Shown one piece after another: positions 1 through 10,222 of a stretch of DNA of 64,000 bases. Within the stretch, counting starts at the first letter, position 1; each line of letters opens with the position of its first letter. The DNA comes from Paenibacillus rubinfantis. Lineage in GTDB: Bacteria; Bacillota; Bacilli; Paenibacillales; Paenibacillaceae. The position numbers and the translations under genes are program-made. Below the pieces are notes generated by a model. It ran no database searches. It worked only from the letters and a program-made list of their open reading frames with translations, and had not been told where the DNA came from. The stretch covers positions 310,001-374,000 of the forward strand of contig NZ_LN909065.1 of the NCBI RefSeq assembly GCF_001486505.1, given 5' to 3'.

Positions 1-255
1 CTCCAGCGCGACCGCCATAGCCTGAAACACGTGCTCCACCTGACGGCGGAGTTTGGGGCTTGGACGGCAATCCCTGCTTAACGCTTGCTTCTCTTCCGAC
101 GAGAACAGCAGCAGCCGTTCAATCTTCTCCATCGGCTGAAGCCTGGCAGCCCTTCCCAACCCGTCCCAAGCGTCGATCAAGCCGCATAGGGAGTGATAAA
201 ACAGCTGTAGCAACCTTTGTTCCGCTTCATGCTGAGCATTTAAGGTTTCTTCCAT
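1..255 (-). CDS. Unknown small protein in nif operon (3' end off window)
   Basis: Only the first 85 codons are inside the window; the gene continues past base 1. The ATG at 255 overlaps the end of nifX by 16 bases, so it is translated from the nif mRNA. The visible protein begins MEETLNAQHEAEQRLLQ and is rich in charged and helical residues (a short Asp-Gly-Leu-Gly-Arg turn, then Arg/Lys-rich helices). I see no metal motif, signal peptide or membrane segment. Paenibacillus nif clusters often carry an unnamed small ORF between nifX and hesA-nifV, and position fits that, but this is inference from context. No function is assigned. Confidence 0.7.
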   Translation of the reverse strand, partial: MEETLNAQHEAEQRLLQLFYHSLCGLIDAWDGLGRAARLQPMEKIERLLLFSSEEKQALSRDCRPSPKLRRQVEHVFQAMAVALE

Positions 256-665
256 CGCTCCCCCTCCTCTTGAGGCGATCCGTTCTCTTGTACGGCGTCC
301 TCCTCGGCTCGGAGTACCTTACTTAGCCACATCGGCGGCTTCCCGCGAAGCAGCTCCAGCAGCTTGCCGACCTGATCCTCGATCCGCACGCCCGATTGCA
401 CTTTCACCGGCATCATTTTCCGCCGCGTGACCTTCGCTGCGGCGGAAGCCCCGATTTGAGTCAAAAACACGAGGGTACAATCCTCGATGAGTGTGATCCG
501 CAAATCGATTTTCCCTAGCTCGTCTCCCGCAATGTGCGCGGGAACGCAACGCTTCTCCGAGGAAACGGCGCTGCCTTGGCGAATCTCATAAACCGTAAAC
601 ATCGGGGCATGGCCGAAATGGGCGTTGACATGTTGCCCGTCATCCGTGGCGAACGCGACCCGCAT
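240..665 (-). CDS. nifX: NifX, nitrogenase cofactor carrier
   Basis: A 141-residue protein of the NifX/NifB-C-terminal/NafY family, which binds NifB-co and other FeMo-cofactor intermediates during nitrogenase cofactor assembly. The start MRVAFATDDGQHVNAHFGHA carries the family's typical beta strand followed by the NAHFGHA element, and a second strand region VFLTQIGASAAAKV follows near residue 70. The C-terminal 25 residues are polar and probably disordered. The gene overlaps nifN by 26 bases at its start and the next small ORF by 16 bases at its end, so it is part of one translationally coupled nif transcript. Cytoplasmic. Confidence 0.93.
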   Translation of the reverse strand: MRVAFATDDGQHVNAHFGHAPMFTVYEIRQGSAVSSEKRCVPAHIAGDELGKIDLRITLIEDCTLVFLTQIGASAAAKVTRRKMMPVKVQSGVRIEDQVGKLLELLRGKPPMWLSKVLRAEEDAVQENGSPQEEGERWKKP

Positions 666-1965
666 GGCGTTTCCCCTCCCTTTGCATCAGCCGATTCCCG
701 GCTTTATGAATCTGATCCATCGTCCCCCGATATCCGATCGTTAACGAGGTATAAGCGCCAAGCTCATCAAGAATTGGAAATCCCGCCGCCATAAAAGCCG
801 CCCCGCAGCGCTCGGCGCTATGTTTTCCGTGGGAATTGCTAATCCAGAGCTCGGCCCCCTCCGCCAACCGTTCCGCATCCTCGAAATCGCCAATCAGGAT
901 ATCCCGCTCCGCTTGTTGCAGGCTTGCCGCATCATACGAAACGACCAAAGCGTTAAACTCAACCCCCATCTCCTCTAACCATACAGTGGATGAAAGCAAA
1001 TGATCCGGCTCTAAAGCGACCACCGCCTTAGCCCCCGCAAAATAGAAGTGGGCGTCCAGCATCGCGTCCAGCAGATTTTCCCGCTGCCACCGATATCGGA
1101 CCGGAACCGATTCCCGGCTTAAATCCTGCAGAAAGTGAAAAAAAGCGTCACTGGCCTGAAGTCCCGTGAGGCCGGGGAATACGCGGTACGGAACCCCCGC
1201 CCCGTTAAACAGCCGCCGAGCCGGACGTTCCATACTGGAGCCAATGGCGATGGTGAACTCCGAGCGCAGCATCTGCCGCGCCGCATCCAGCGGCACGCCC
1301 CCTCGGGTTAGCGGGGTAAACCCGGTCAGCAAATGCCCTGACAACGAGGTTGATACATCAGGAAGGGCGAGCACATCAAAGCCAAAGGAACCGATGATTT
1401 CCTTGAGCTCCATGACGTCTGCGGCAGTCAACCAAGAGCCGGGAAGCAAATTGATTTGACGTTTGACCGGTTTTTGCGGTTTCCGTCCCGCTTGCTCCAG
1501 CAAGCCGTCAACCACCGCTTCGGTCATCGCGCTAAAGCCCGACTCTAACGAACCACGGTAGTCCGGAAGCGAACAGGCGACGACCAGCATATCCTTAAGG
1601 CACCGCTCCCTTTTGAATTTGTTCAGGGTTCCGGCGTAATCGGCTCCCGACGCCTCCGTTAACGCCGTGCTGATCACGCCGATACAATCCGGATGATGCT
1701 TTTCCAGCACCGTTTCCAACGCTTCGATCAAGTTTCGGTCGGCATCAAAGATCACATCCATTTCCTGCAAAGCGGTCGTTTGTACCGCCACGGGTTCATG
1801 GAAGTGCCGGGTCAGCAGTGTCTTGGCAAACGAAGCGCAGCCCTGGGATCCATGGAGGATCGGCAGAGAGCGATAAATGCCTTGCAACGCCAACACGCCG
1901 CCCAGCGGCTGGCTGGTTTTTAACGGATTACAGATCAGCGGTTTCGCATTTGTCCGCAACGTCAT
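640..1965 (-). CDS. nifN: NifN, FeMo-cofactor scaffold subunit
   Basis: NifN pairs with NifE in the NifEN complex that matures NifB-co into the FeMo-cofactor. The protein (441 residues) has the NifK-like N-terminal block CNPLKTSQPLGGVLALQG followed by LPILHGSQGCASF, giving the paired cluster-binding cysteines, and a conserved GYRGTMDQI near the C-terminus. I chose ATG 1965 because it overlaps the nifE stop as ATGA and has GGGGGA about ten bases upstream; an upstream in-frame ATG at 1986 has no good ribosome site. It overlaps nifX by 26 bases. Confidence 0.94.
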   Translation of the reverse strand: MTLRTNAKPLICNPLKTSQPLGGVLALQGIYRSLPILHGSQGCASFAKTLLTRHFHEPVAVQTTALQEMDVIFDADRNLIEALETVLEKHHPDCIGVISTALTEASGADYAGTLNKFKRERCLKDMLVVACSLPDYRGSLESGFSAMTEAVVDGLLEQAGRKPQKPVKRQINLLPGSWLTAADVMELKEIIGSFGFDVLALPDVSTSLSGHLLTGFTPLTRGGVPLDAARQMLRSEFTIAIGSSMERPARRLFNGAGVPYRVFPGLTGLQASDAFFHFLQDLSRESVPVRYRWQRENLLDAMLDAHFYFAGAKAVVALEPDHLLSSTVWLEEMGVEFNALVVSYDAASLQQAERDILIGDFEDAERLAEGAELWISNSHGKHSAERCGAAFMAAGFPILDELGAYTSLTIGYRGTMDQIHKAGNRLMQREGKRHAGRVRHG

Positions 1966-3323
1966 GAAGGATTCCCCCGTTCCCATGGGGCTGGCGAGCG
2001 AACCAAATCCCAGACGGGATGCTCCATCGCGAGGGTTAGCTGCTTGGCAAGACGAATCAAGCCGTCGTACCCTGCGTAAGCGGTATGCCGTTCTTGATTA
2101 ATGTCTACGAACGGAATTTGCTCCTTCAGCGCCATATACATATTGCGACCGCCGGCAATCACTACGTCGGCCTTGCGCTCGCGCACCGTCTTCAGGATCC
2201 GTGCCGCTCCCCCATCGTCAATGTACGCCGCTTCTTCTCCAACTCGTTCGGCAATTCGCGCAAGATCGCCGGTGGTGCTTTTGTTCGTCCCGACGCCCAC
2301 AACCTTGATTCCCAGCTCCTGCAGCGCCGTAATCACCGACCAGCTTTTGACTCCCCCCGTATAGAGCACCGCCTTCTTGCCTTTTAGCTTCTTCCGATAA
2401 GGAGCCAATTCGCGCCTGACGCGCGCTTCCTCCTGCTCCACCAGCCGGTCAACACGCCGCTCTACCTCCCGCTGATTCAACAAATAGGCCAACTGGCGGA
2501 GGGAATAGCTGGTTTCCTTGACTCCGTAAAAAGACCCTTCAAAATAAGGAATCCCGTATTTCCTCTCCATGTTCACGCCGAGTCCAAGCAATGCCCGGCT
2601 GCATACGATCATGTTGGCTTTTGCCCGGTGGGCTCCGGCGATTTCCCGAAACCGGCCGTCGCCGGTAATCCTCGCGTGAAGCCGAATGCCCGTCTGATTT
2701 AGCAGCCTTTCGATATCCCACAATTCGCCGGCAATGTTATATTCCCCGATCAAATTCACCCCGGATTCAGCAGTAACCTCTGGCTCCAGGCTCCCGATCA
2801 CATGTTGGAACAACGCCTCCCCGGCCAGGCGGGTGCCCAGGTTTTTGCTGCCGACAAATCCCGGACTATTCACGGGCACGCACACCACACCAAGCTCTTC
2901 GGTCGCCTGCTTGCAGATCGCATCGATATCCTCTCCCGTCAGCGCCGAAATACAGGTGGCATAAACAAAAATCGCCGGAGGCGAATACCGCGTAGCGATA
3001 TAATGAAGCGCCTCACGGAGCTTCCGTTCCCCGCCGAAAATAATATCGCGCTCGCCTACATCGGTGGTGAATCCATACGCCGACAACCGGGGGCCGCTCG
3101 ACAGGCTACCCCGCGTCCCCCAACTGTTTCCTGCGCAGGCGCTGGGACCGTGTATCAGATGAGCCGCATCTGCAATCGGCAGCAACGTAATAAGCGCGCC
3201 GTCGAACGAACATCCTCCCGCAGCGCTGCCCGGTTTGGGTCGCGGGCACGGTTTGCTTTGCGGCGCTTCTTTGCCGCAGGATTCCTGAACTCCTGAATAA
3301 CCCGTTAACCTGATCGCTTCCAT
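1962..3323 (-). CDS. nifE: NifE, FeMo-cofactor scaffold subunit
   Basis: NifE, the NifD-like half of the NifEN scaffold for FeMo-cofactor assembly. From the start at 3323 the protein has 453 residues, with cysteines at about 26, 38 and 63 (GGCSF, SACAGNSWGT) and a later YATCISALTGEDI block that matches the third cluster cysteine region of the NifD family. The start MEAIRLTGYSG is preferred because GGAGGGGG sits nine bases before it; an upstream ATG at 3350 lacks a ribosome site. It lies 73 bases after nifK and shares an ATGA overlap with nifN. Confidence 0.94.
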   Translation of the reverse strand: MEAIRLTGYSGVQESCGKEAPQSKPCPRPKPGSAAGGCSFDGALITLLPIADAAHLIHGPSACAGNSWGTRGSLSSGPRLSAYGFTTDVGERDIIFGGERKLREALHYIATRYSPPAIFVYATCISALTGEDIDAICKQATEELGVVCVPVNSPGFVGSKNLGTRLAGEALFQHVIGSLEPEVTAESGVNLIGEYNIAGELWDIERLLNQTGIRLHARITGDGRFREIAGAHRAKANMIVCSRALLGLGVNMERKYGIPYFEGSFYGVKETSYSLRQLAYLLNQREVERRVDRLVEQEEARVRRELAPYRKKLKGKKAVLYTGGVKSWSVITALQELGIKVVGVGTNKSTTGDLARIAERVGEEAAYIDDGGAARILKTVRERKADVVIAGGRNMYMALKEQIPFVDINQERHTAYAGYDGLIRLAKQLTLAMEHPVWDLVRSPAPWERGNPS

Positions 3324-3396
3324 CCGTCCAGCCCCCTCCCGCTTGTGCAAGTTGTGTCGTTACTCTCGCGTTAAATCACCTTTTGACCCTGTACGT

Positions 3397-4926
3397 TTAA
3401 CGTACAAGGTCAAAGCTATGAGCCGGAGCTTGCTGATCCAATTGCTCCAACACGGTATTGACGAACATCGTAAGCAAATTCAGCGCTCCCTGATATCCGA
3501 TAATCGGGTATCGCTGCAGATGATGCCGGTCGAAGATCGGAAATCCAACCCGGAGTAAAGGCACTCCGGCTTCCTTCGCCGCATATTTCAAATGGCTGCT
3601 GCCGATGGCAAGTTCAACGGGTTCATCAAACAACAAGGAGCGCAGATGCCAAAGGTCCCGGCCCACATGCACCTTCGCTTCGCTCCCGTAAGGACTGCGG
3701 TCCAGAAGCAGCCGCGCCTCCTGCTCAAATTCCGGATCTCCGTTCGAACAGACGATGTGGATCGGCTCCATGCCAAGCTCTAAGCAAAATTCAATCAACC
3801 CCAGCAGCAGATCGGGATCGCCGGCCATGGCCACTCGTTTCCCGTGAAGGTAATTATGGGAGTCGGTAAAGGCGTCCACAGCCCGAGCGCGCTCGGTCAA
3901 TAAGCTTTGCGGGATCGGCAGCCCCGTCATCGCGGCCATCGCTTCAAGCAGGCGGTCGGTCGCACCGATGCCTAAAGGGGTATACATGGACTGCACCCGC
4001 TGCTCCCAAGCCTCTTCCATGTAGGTTAGTGTTTTGCGCAAGCTGTATTTTTGGAGCGCCAATGTTCCCCTCGCTTCGGCAGCCTTTGGCACTGCGTCCA
4101 ACGGAGTACCGCCGTAATAATAGGTATATGTCCCCTCTGCGCCGGAATCGAAGTTCTCGCTGTGATCCCCAAGTACGGTGTACTCCGCGCCAAACTGCTC
4201 CAGGATGCGTTTTAGTTCATCGAAATTCCCCGTATACGGCTCGAATCCGAGCAGTACATTTAACTTCTCACTCAGTCCGGCTTGCGTTTGCGCATCGGCT
4301 TGATCGTACAAATAGCTCAAGATCGCCTTTAGCATATGATCATACCCGTTGATATGGGAGCCGGAGAAGCTGGGCGTATTGGCGAAGGGAACCGGCAGAT
4401 CTTCAGGCAGGGCCCCCTCCTTGCGGGCATTCCCGATAAATGCCGATAAGTCGTCGCCGATGACTTCGGCCATACACGTAGTGCTCATGGCGATCATTGC
4501 CGGTTTGTAGAGGGCGAGGCTGGTTTCCAGCCCGTCGATGAGGTTGCGCATGCCTCCAAACACCGCTCCATCCTCCGTCATTGAGGAGGAGACCGCAGGC
4601 ACCGGCTCCTTGAAATGCCGGGCCAAATGGCTGCGGAAATAAGCGGTACAGCCCTGAGAACCGTGCACAAACGGCAACGTCTTCTCAAATCCCAGCGCCG
4701 CCATCACCGCGCCCAGCGGTTGGCAGGCTTTAGCCGGGTTAATCACAACCGCTTGACGTTGAAAGTTTTTGTCCGCATATTCCCTGGATCGGGTGTAGGC
4801 TGCGGTTTGCAGCACCTCCTCCTCCGGACACCCGTTTTCGAATTGCCGTTTCCGTTCCCGCTGCTGAACATATTTTTCGTCTTCAAACAGCTTGTTGTGA
4901 TCCAAAACCGGTTTCCCGTCCATCAT
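3397..4926 (-). CDS. nifK: NifK, nitrogenase MoFe protein beta subunit
   Basis: Beta chain of the molybdenum-iron nitrogenase, which holds half of each P-cluster. From ATG 4926 the product has 509 residues. The P-cluster cysteines are visible at C68 (AKACQPLGA), C93 (GSQGCTAYF) and C151 ([12 protein letters not shown]). The start at 4926 is supported by a full AGGAGGT ribosome site seven bases upstream and by an ATGATG that overlaps the nifD stop; the longer reading from 4968 would lie inside nifD. nifK follows nifD with a 4-base overlap, which favours equal synthesis of the two chains. Confidence 0.97.
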   Translation of the reverse strand: MMDGKPVLDHNKLFEDEKYVQQRERKRQFENGCPEEEVLQTAAYTRSREYADKNFQRQAVVINPAKACQPLGAVMAALGFEKTLPFVHGSQGCTAYFRSHLARHFKEPVPAVSSSMTEDGAVFGGMRNLIDGLETSLALYKPAMIAMSTTCMAEVIGDDLSAFIGNARKEGALPEDLPVPFANTPSFSGSHINGYDHMLKAILSYLYDQADAQTQAGLSEKLNVLLGFEPYTGNFDELKRILEQFGAEYTVLGDHSENFDSGAEGTYTYYYGGTPLDAVPKAAEARGTLALQKYSLRKTLTYMEEAWEQRVQSMYTPLGIGATDRLLEAMAAMTGLPIPQSLLTERARAVDAFTDSHNYLHGKRVAMAGDPDLLLGLIEFCLELGMEPIHIVCSNGDPEFEQEARLLLDRSPYGSEAKVHVGRDLWHLRSLLFDEPVELAIGSSHLKYAAKEAGVPLLRVGFPIFDRHHLQRYPIIGYQGALNLLTMFVNTVLEQLDQQAPAHSFDLVR

Positions 4927-6377
4927 GCCGTGACCTCCTCTCGCCGCTGTGATTTGACCAACTTCCATACCGGGCTGTTGACGGCCATATCCATGTCGCG
5001 GGCAAACACCTTAAACCCGTCGAAGCCATGGTACGGTCCGCTGTAATCCCAGGAATGCATTTGTCGGAACGGGATGCCCATTTTGTGATACACATACTTC
5101 TCTTTGACGCCGGCTCCCATCAGATCGATGTTTAATCGCCCAGCCAATTCCTCCAATTCATAGGCACCTGGATCATCCATCAGGATCGTTGCCTGTCGCA
5201 GCTCAGGGATGGTTTTCAGATAATCGTCTTTGTGGGCAAATTCGTAGCCGGTCGCTACGATCTCCATACCCAAATCCTCGTAAGCGCCAATCGTATGCCG
5301 GGCCCGAAGGCCGCCAACCAGCAGCATGACCTTTTTCCCTTCCAACCGGGGCCGGTATTTGGCGATGACCTTCTCCATCTCCCCTTGATAACGCGCGATA
5401 ACCTTCTCGCAGTTGGACTGTATCGTTTCATCAAAATGAGCGGCAATGGCTCTTAAGCTTTCGATCGTTTTGGTTGGCCCAAAGAAGTTATACTCCATCG
5501 ACGGAATCCCGTACTCCTTTTCCATCACCTCACACATATAGTTCATGGAGCGGAAACAGTGAATCAAATTCAGCTTGGCATGATGCGCAGTCATGATCTC
5601 CTGGACCGTACCGTCGCCGGACCATTGACCGATCACCCGCAGTCCCATTTCTTCCAGCAGGATGCGCGAAGCCCAGGCGTCGCCGCCGATGTTGTAATCG
5701 CCGATGATATTGACATCATACGGTCCAGATTCCTTCAATTTCGCTCGACCCATAAGGAAATCACGGATCGCATCATTGGCGATGTGATGACCTAACGATT
5801 GGCTGACGCCCCGGAACCCCTCGCAGCGAACCGGTATGATCGGGAGGTCCAGTTCTTTGCTCATTTTTTTGGCAACCGCTTCAATATCGTCGCCGATCAG
5901 CCCAACCGGACATTCCGATTGGATCGTAATGCCCTTGGCCAACGGAAACATTTCCTTGATCTCCCGGCAGATGACCTCCAGCTTCTTATCCCCGCCAAAT
6001 ACGATATCCGTTTCCTGAAAATCACTGGTAACCTGCATCGCCGTAAAATTATTAACGCCAAGCAGACCGTTCGCGTAGTTTCGTCTTGTTCCCCAACTGT
6101 ATTGACCGCAGCCGATAGGTCCATGGCTAATATGGACCATGTCCTTGATTGGTCCCCACACCACTCCTTTTGAACCGGCATAAGCGCAGCCTCGGACGGT
6201 CATTACCCCCGGACGCGACTTGACGTTCGACTTGATCGCACATTTGCCGCAATCTTGCTTGTAGTCCTCCTCCATTACCTCGTAGTGCCTTTTTCGCTCC
6301 TTGCCGGCTTTTTCCGGGAAGACCTCCAGGATCTCCTCCACATGCCGCCGGTTGTGAACCACGTCCGCTGTTCCCAT
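4923..6377 (-). CDS. nifD: NifD, nitrogenase MoFe protein alpha subunit
   Basis: Alpha chain of molybdenum nitrogenase, which reduces N2 to ammonia at the FeMo-cofactor. The 484 residues contain the P-cluster cysteines C64 (RGCAYAG), C90 ([12 protein letters not shown]) and C156 ([12 protein letters not shown]), and both FeMo-cofactor ligands, C274 ([10 protein letters not shown]) and H441 ([11 protein letters not shown]), so the protein should be active. ATG 6377 follows AGGGAGGT with good spacing. The VWGPIKDM and [11 protein letters not shown] blocks are those of Mo-type, not V- or Fe-only, enzymes, judged from family knowledge. It sits 65 bases after nifH. Confidence 0.98.
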   Translation of the reverse strand: MGTADVVHNRRHVEEILEVFPEKAGKERKRHYEVMEEDYKQDCGKCAIKSNVKSRPGVMTVRGCAYAGSKGVVWGPIKDMVHISHGPIGCGQYSWGTRRNYANGLLGVNNFTAMQVTSDFQETDIVFGGDKKLEVICREIKEMFPLAKGITIQSECPVGLIGDDIEAVAKKMSKELDLPIIPVRCEGFRGVSQSLGHHIANDAIRDFLMGRAKLKESGPYDVNIIGDYNIGGDAWASRILLEEMGLRVIGQWSGDGTVQEIMTAHHAKLNLIHCFRSMNYMCEVMEKEYGIPSMEYNFFGPTKTIESLRAIAAHFDETIQSNCEKVIARYQGEMEKVIAKYRPRLEGKKVMLLVGGLRARHTIGAYEDLGMEIVATGYEFAHKDDYLKTIPELRQATILMDDPGAYELEELAGRLNIDLMGAGVKEKYVYHKMGIPFRQMHSWDYSGPYHGFDGFKVFARDMDMAVNSPVWKLVKSQRREEVTA

Positions 6378-6442
6378 CCTCCAACCTCCCTCACTCTAAA
6401 TCTATTAGCTTCTATATGATTTCGATTTAGGCCATCTTTACG

Positions 6443-7345
<903 letters not shown>

Positions 7346-7361
7346 TTATCGATCCTCTGAT

Positions 7362-8807
7362 CTATGCGTGTCCAGACGTCTTTCCGATCTTTGGCGCTCG
7401 CAGGTAATGTTCATACTTCGCATATTCCAAAATCATTTCCTCAATGGGGCCGGGTTTGACCAGCGGAAGGATCCCCGCCGTTCTCAACTTCGCTTCCGGC
7501 GCTTTGCCGATCCCCGTGGAGAGCAGCGCAGAGCAATCGCTCAGGCTGATGACGATTTCCTGAAGTGTGGCAACCTTATCCCCGTTGCAACTGGCACGCC
7601 CCTGACAGTAGGCCTGCACTTTTCGGATGCCGAGGAAGGAGACGGTTTCTCCATCGGTTTCATACACCATAAATTCTTTGGCATGACCAAAATGCAGATT
7701 TACCCGTCCATCGCCGCGGGAAGCGACAGCTACGCGAAGCAACTCGTTTCCCGCTTGGTCCCTGCGAGTTGGGAAAACATCTCCCTGACACGCGCATGCG
7801 GTTGATCTCGCCCGCTTCCCGGCAGCGATCTGTGCCTCTTTGCGTTTCTTCAGCTGCCTAACTTTCTCTTCCAAGTCCTTATGCAGCAACTGGCGGGCTT
7901 CCGGATCAAGGGGAGGTGCGGACTCCAGCTTCTCCCAAGTGAAATCGCCGCTGCGGTCCTCACCTAACAATCCGATCGCATCCGCCCGACACTGCCTGCA
8001 ATGCCGCATAATCCGCGCCCCCTCATCCCCACAGGCTGCTTGCACAGCATGGAGCTGTCGTGGAGTTGGAGCTTGACGCCCCTCCTGCTCGTAACGGCTG
8101 CCCGGTGCGATGATCAGAGGCATGATGTTATGCATGAAAGCACCTAATTCCTTCACCGTTTTTGAAACCACCGGCAGATGCTCGTCGTTGATTCCCGGAA
8201 TCAGGACAGAGTTCACCTTTACGAGTACGCCCTTTTCACTTAAAGCTTGGATTCCCCGCAACTGCCTCGAGATCAAGAAGCTGGCCGCCTCCTTCCCCTC
8301 GTATTTGCGACCTTCCTCCTCGTCATAGACCCACCCGTAAATTTGGCTCCCGACCTCCGGGTCCACAGCGTTCATGGTAATCGTGACATGTTCGATCCCA
8401 AGCTGTTCGATTTCCTCGATATGCTTTAACAGATTAAGTCCGTTCGTACTCAAGCAAAGCGTGACGTCAGGAACGGCTTTCCGTATTCCCCGGAACGTCC
8501 GAAAGGTCTGCTCAGCATTGGCCAGCGAATCCCCCGGACCGGCAATACCAACCACCGACAGCTGAAGGAGCTGCGAGGCGACGCCTGCCACCTTGCGCGT
8601 GGCTTGCTCTGGAGTCAGCAATTTGCTCACTACACCAGGACGGCTCTCGTTAGCACAGTCGAATTTCCGATTGCAATAAAGGCATTGAATATTACAGGCA
8701 GGCGCTACTGGAACATGCATCCTTGCAAAATAACGGTGCGCTTCCTCGCTATAACAAGGATGCTTGACATTACTCTCGTTGCACGAGGCCTCGCTTGTAC
8801 GGACCAT
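7362..8807 (-). CDS. nifB: NifB, FeMo-cofactor radical SAM protein
   Basis: NifB builds NifB-co, the 8Fe-9S-C core of FeMo-cofactor, using S-adenosylmethionine. The N-terminal half has the radical-SAM motif CNIQCLYCNRKFDC (CX3CX2C) near residue 40 and the GxxGPGDSLAN block; the C-terminal ~110 residues are a fused NifX-like domain (GDGRVNLHFGHAKEFMVYE). It is the first gene of the nif operon, about 85 bases from the predicted transcript start. I prefer ATG 8807, six bases after AGGGGAG; ATG 8813 and 8840 are in frame, the latter without a good ribosome site. Stop at 7362 is certain. Confidence 0.95.
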   Translation of the reverse strand: MVRTSEASCNESNVKHPCYSEEAHRYFARMHVPVAPACNIQCLYCNRKFDCANESRPGVVSKLLTPEQATRKVAGVASQLLQLSVVGIAGPGDSLANAEQTFRTFRGIRKAVPDVTLCLSTNGLNLLKHIEEIEQLGIEHVTITMNAVDPEVGSQIYGWVYDEEEGRKYEGKEAASFLISRQLRGIQALSEKGVLVKVNSVLIPGINDEHLPVVSKTVKELGAFMHNIMPLIIAPGSRYEQEGRQAPTPRQLHAVQAACGDEGARIMRHCRQCRADAIGLLGEDRSGDFTWEKLESAPPLDPEARQLLHKDLEEKVRQLKKRKEAQIAAGKRARSTACACQGDVFPTRRDQAGNELLRVAVASRGDGRVNLHFGHAKEFMVYETDGETVSFLGIRKVQAYCQGRASCNGDKVATLQEIVISLSDCSALLSTGIGKAPEAKLRTAGILPLVKPGPIEEMILEYAKYEHYLRAPKIGKTSGHA

Positions 8808-8899
8808 ACCCATCTCCCCTCTCCACTCGGTTCGTTTCATGTCAGATTTTCACATCCCTAAACCAAAACAACTGAAAATTACTGTAAAAATTTATCTTT

Positions 8900-8928
8900 A
8901 TCATAAATTCGTGTAAAATAAGCGTCAA
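8900..8928 (-). promoter_or_regulatory. nif operon promoter (vegetative sigma type)
   Basis: Reading the minus strand, TTGACG at 8928-8923 and TATGAT at 8905-8900 are separated by 17 bases, a near-consensus sigma-A promoter. Transcription would begin near 8893, about 85 bases before nifB. There is no GG-N10-GC sigma-54 element nearby, in line with NifA-independent nif expression known for Paenibacillus. Confidence 0.8.
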
Positions 8929-8987
8929 TTAACATACCACCAAATTCCGGTCGATTTCCGTTCAATCCACAAATCAGCCATATTTTA

Positions 8988-9004
8988 TGTTATATATCAT
9001 GACA
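8988..9004. promoter_or_regulatory. GlnR/TnrA-type operator upstream of nif
   Basis: The 17 bases match the GlnR/TnrA consensus TGTNA-N7-TNACA exactly (minus strand TGTCA-N7-TAACA). The centre is about 103 bases upstream of the predicted nif transcript start. In Paenibacillus polymyxa-group strains GlnR activates nif from an upstream site and represses from a second site near or past the start; here I see only a weak half-site (TTACA) at about 8883-8887 that could be the second. Confidence 0.78.
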
Positions 9005-9043
9005 CATTAATAACATGGATTCGTTTACATTTGTGATTCTCAA

Positions 9044-9097
9044 TAAAAAAATCCCCTGGAGGATTCGCGCCATCTGCACGAACCCTCACAGGGGATT
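9044..9097 (-). terminator. Rho-independent terminator
   Basis: Minus-strand stem AATCCCCTG ... CAGGGGATT followed by a run of T. It ends transcription of the small gene at 9127-9402 and insulates the nif promoter from it. Confidence 0.85.
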
Positions 9098-9126
9098 TCC
9101 TAAAAGATTTGGGAATGATGTCCCGC

Positions 9127-9402
9127 TTAGCTCACAACTTCCGCTGTTTCTGTCGGAAGCAATATTTCAAATACTTTGCCATGCTGTAAAATCGTGATGC
9201 CTCTCGTTTTATCCTTCATCACAACAACTTCGGGTTTAACGGACATCCGTTCCAGATAATGCTCAGGCACTTCGCCGGAGTCGCTGACGACCAAGCCTTC
9301 GACTTCCCGCTCATCATTTTCGCCTAGTTTCAGGTCGATCACTTGCTCAAAAACGTCCGAGAACTGTTCAAAGTTATCGGTATACACAGAAATGCATCTC
9401 AT
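9127..9402 (-). CDS. Conserved-looking small protein of unknown function
   Basis: A 91-residue acidic protein starting MRCISVYTDNFEQFSDVF. I do not recognise a named family. It reads as a small soluble alpha/beta protein: an N-terminal strand-helix, a run of acidic residues (GENDEREVEG), then a strand-rich second half ending ILLPTETAEVVS. No signal peptide, cysteine cluster or membrane segment. The stop is followed by a clear terminator, and it lies 31 bases after nth in the same direction, so the two are probably co-transcribed. GTG 9420 and ATG 9414 are alternative starts; ATG 9402 has an AGGTGAGG site, but the spacing of about 12 is long. Confidence 0.7.
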   Translation of the reverse strand: MRCISVYTDNFEQFSDVFEQVIDLKLGENDEREVEGLVVSDSGEVPEHYLERMSVKPEVVVMKDKTRGITILQHGKVFEILLPTETAEVVS

Positions 9403-9433
9403 GGGGTCTCTCATCCTCACCTATTCGTTTATC

Positions 9434-10111
9434 TTACTTTGCCGCATTTTTCTTATTTTTTCTGTTTTGCGGCGTTTTCATACGTTTCTTGCCCTCCCGG
9501 CATACATCAAGCAGCGGGCAGACTTCACATTTTGGGTTTTGCGCCTTGCAGTGGTACCTTCCGAAAAAGATCAGGCGATGGTGCGTTAACGTCCATTCTT
9601 CTCGAGGTACCCGCTTCATCAGCTTCTTTTCCACTTCAAGCACGGAATCGTTCCAACCGGCCAAAGCTAACCGTTTGCTGACGCGTTCCACATGCGTATC
9701 CACGGCGATGGCCGGAACGCCAAAAGCGTTCGACACCACGACGTTGGCTGTCTTTCGCCCAACCCCGGGAAGTTCGACCAGGCGCTCGTGTTCCCTAGGC
9801 ACCTCACCGCCATACCGCTCCAGCAAAATATGGCACAGGTTTTGAATGTGCTTGGCTTTGCTGCGAAACAAACCGATTTTGCGGATATCCTGTTCCAGCT
9901 CCTCGATCGGAACCGAAACATAATCCTCCGGCGTTTTGTACTTCTGGAACAAATCGGCCGTGACTTTATTTACGGTGGCGTCGGTGCACTGCGCGGACAG
10001 GAGGACGGCGATCGTCAGCTCGAAGGCATTCTCGTGGTTCAACTCGCAGCGCGCATCCGGAAACATGGCACCGATGGTGTCTAAAATATGGCGGACATCA
10101 GCCGCATTCAT
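9434..10111 (-). CDS. nth: Endonuclease III (DNA glycosylase/AP lyase)
   Basis: Base-excision repair enzyme that removes oxidised pyrimidines and cleaves the abasic site. The 225 residues contain the helix-hairpin-helix LPGVGRKTANVV with catalytic K120, catalytic D138 (VDTHV), and the 4Fe-4S cysteines C188-C195-C198-C204 in the standard C-X6-C-X2-C-X5-C spacing. The start at 10111 has AAAGGGGTGGAGAC upstream; the longer frame to 10213 overlaps the terminator of the gene before it. In Bacillus nth directly follows dnaD; here dnaD is 36 kb away. Confidence 0.97.
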   Translation of the reverse strand: MNAADVRHILDTIGAMFPDARCELNHENAFELTIAVLLSAQCTDATVNKVTADLFQKYKTPEDYVSVPIEELEQDIRKIGLFRSKAKHIQNLCHILLERYGGEVPREHERLVELPGVGRKTANVVVSNAFGVPAIAVDTHVERVSKRLALAGWNDSVLEVEKKLMKRVPREEWTLTHHRLIFFGRYHCKAQNPKCEVCPLLDVCREGKKRMKTPQNRKNKKNAAK

Positions 10112-10161
10112 GTCTCCACCCCTTTCCTGGAGGCCCGGCTGGCAGCTCGGATTTCTCCGCG

Positions 10162-10205
10162 AAAAAACCGCCTTGATCCGGGAAACATCCCGCATCAAGA
10201 CGGTT
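10162..10205 (-). terminator. Terminator after the SLH-protein gene
   Basis: Minus strand AACCGTCTTGAT ... ATCAAGGCGGTT followed by TTTT: a 12-bp stem with one mismatch, lying between the SLH gene stop and nth. nth must therefore have its own promoter or depend on read-through. Confidence 0.9.
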
Positions 10206-10222
10206 GATCTCACGAAAAATGA

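Noticed and set aside
8841..9010. Sigma-54/NifA-type nif promoter
   Set aside because: No GG-N10-GC element or NifA site (TGT-N10-ACA) in the right place; a good sigma-A promoter and GlnR box are present instead.
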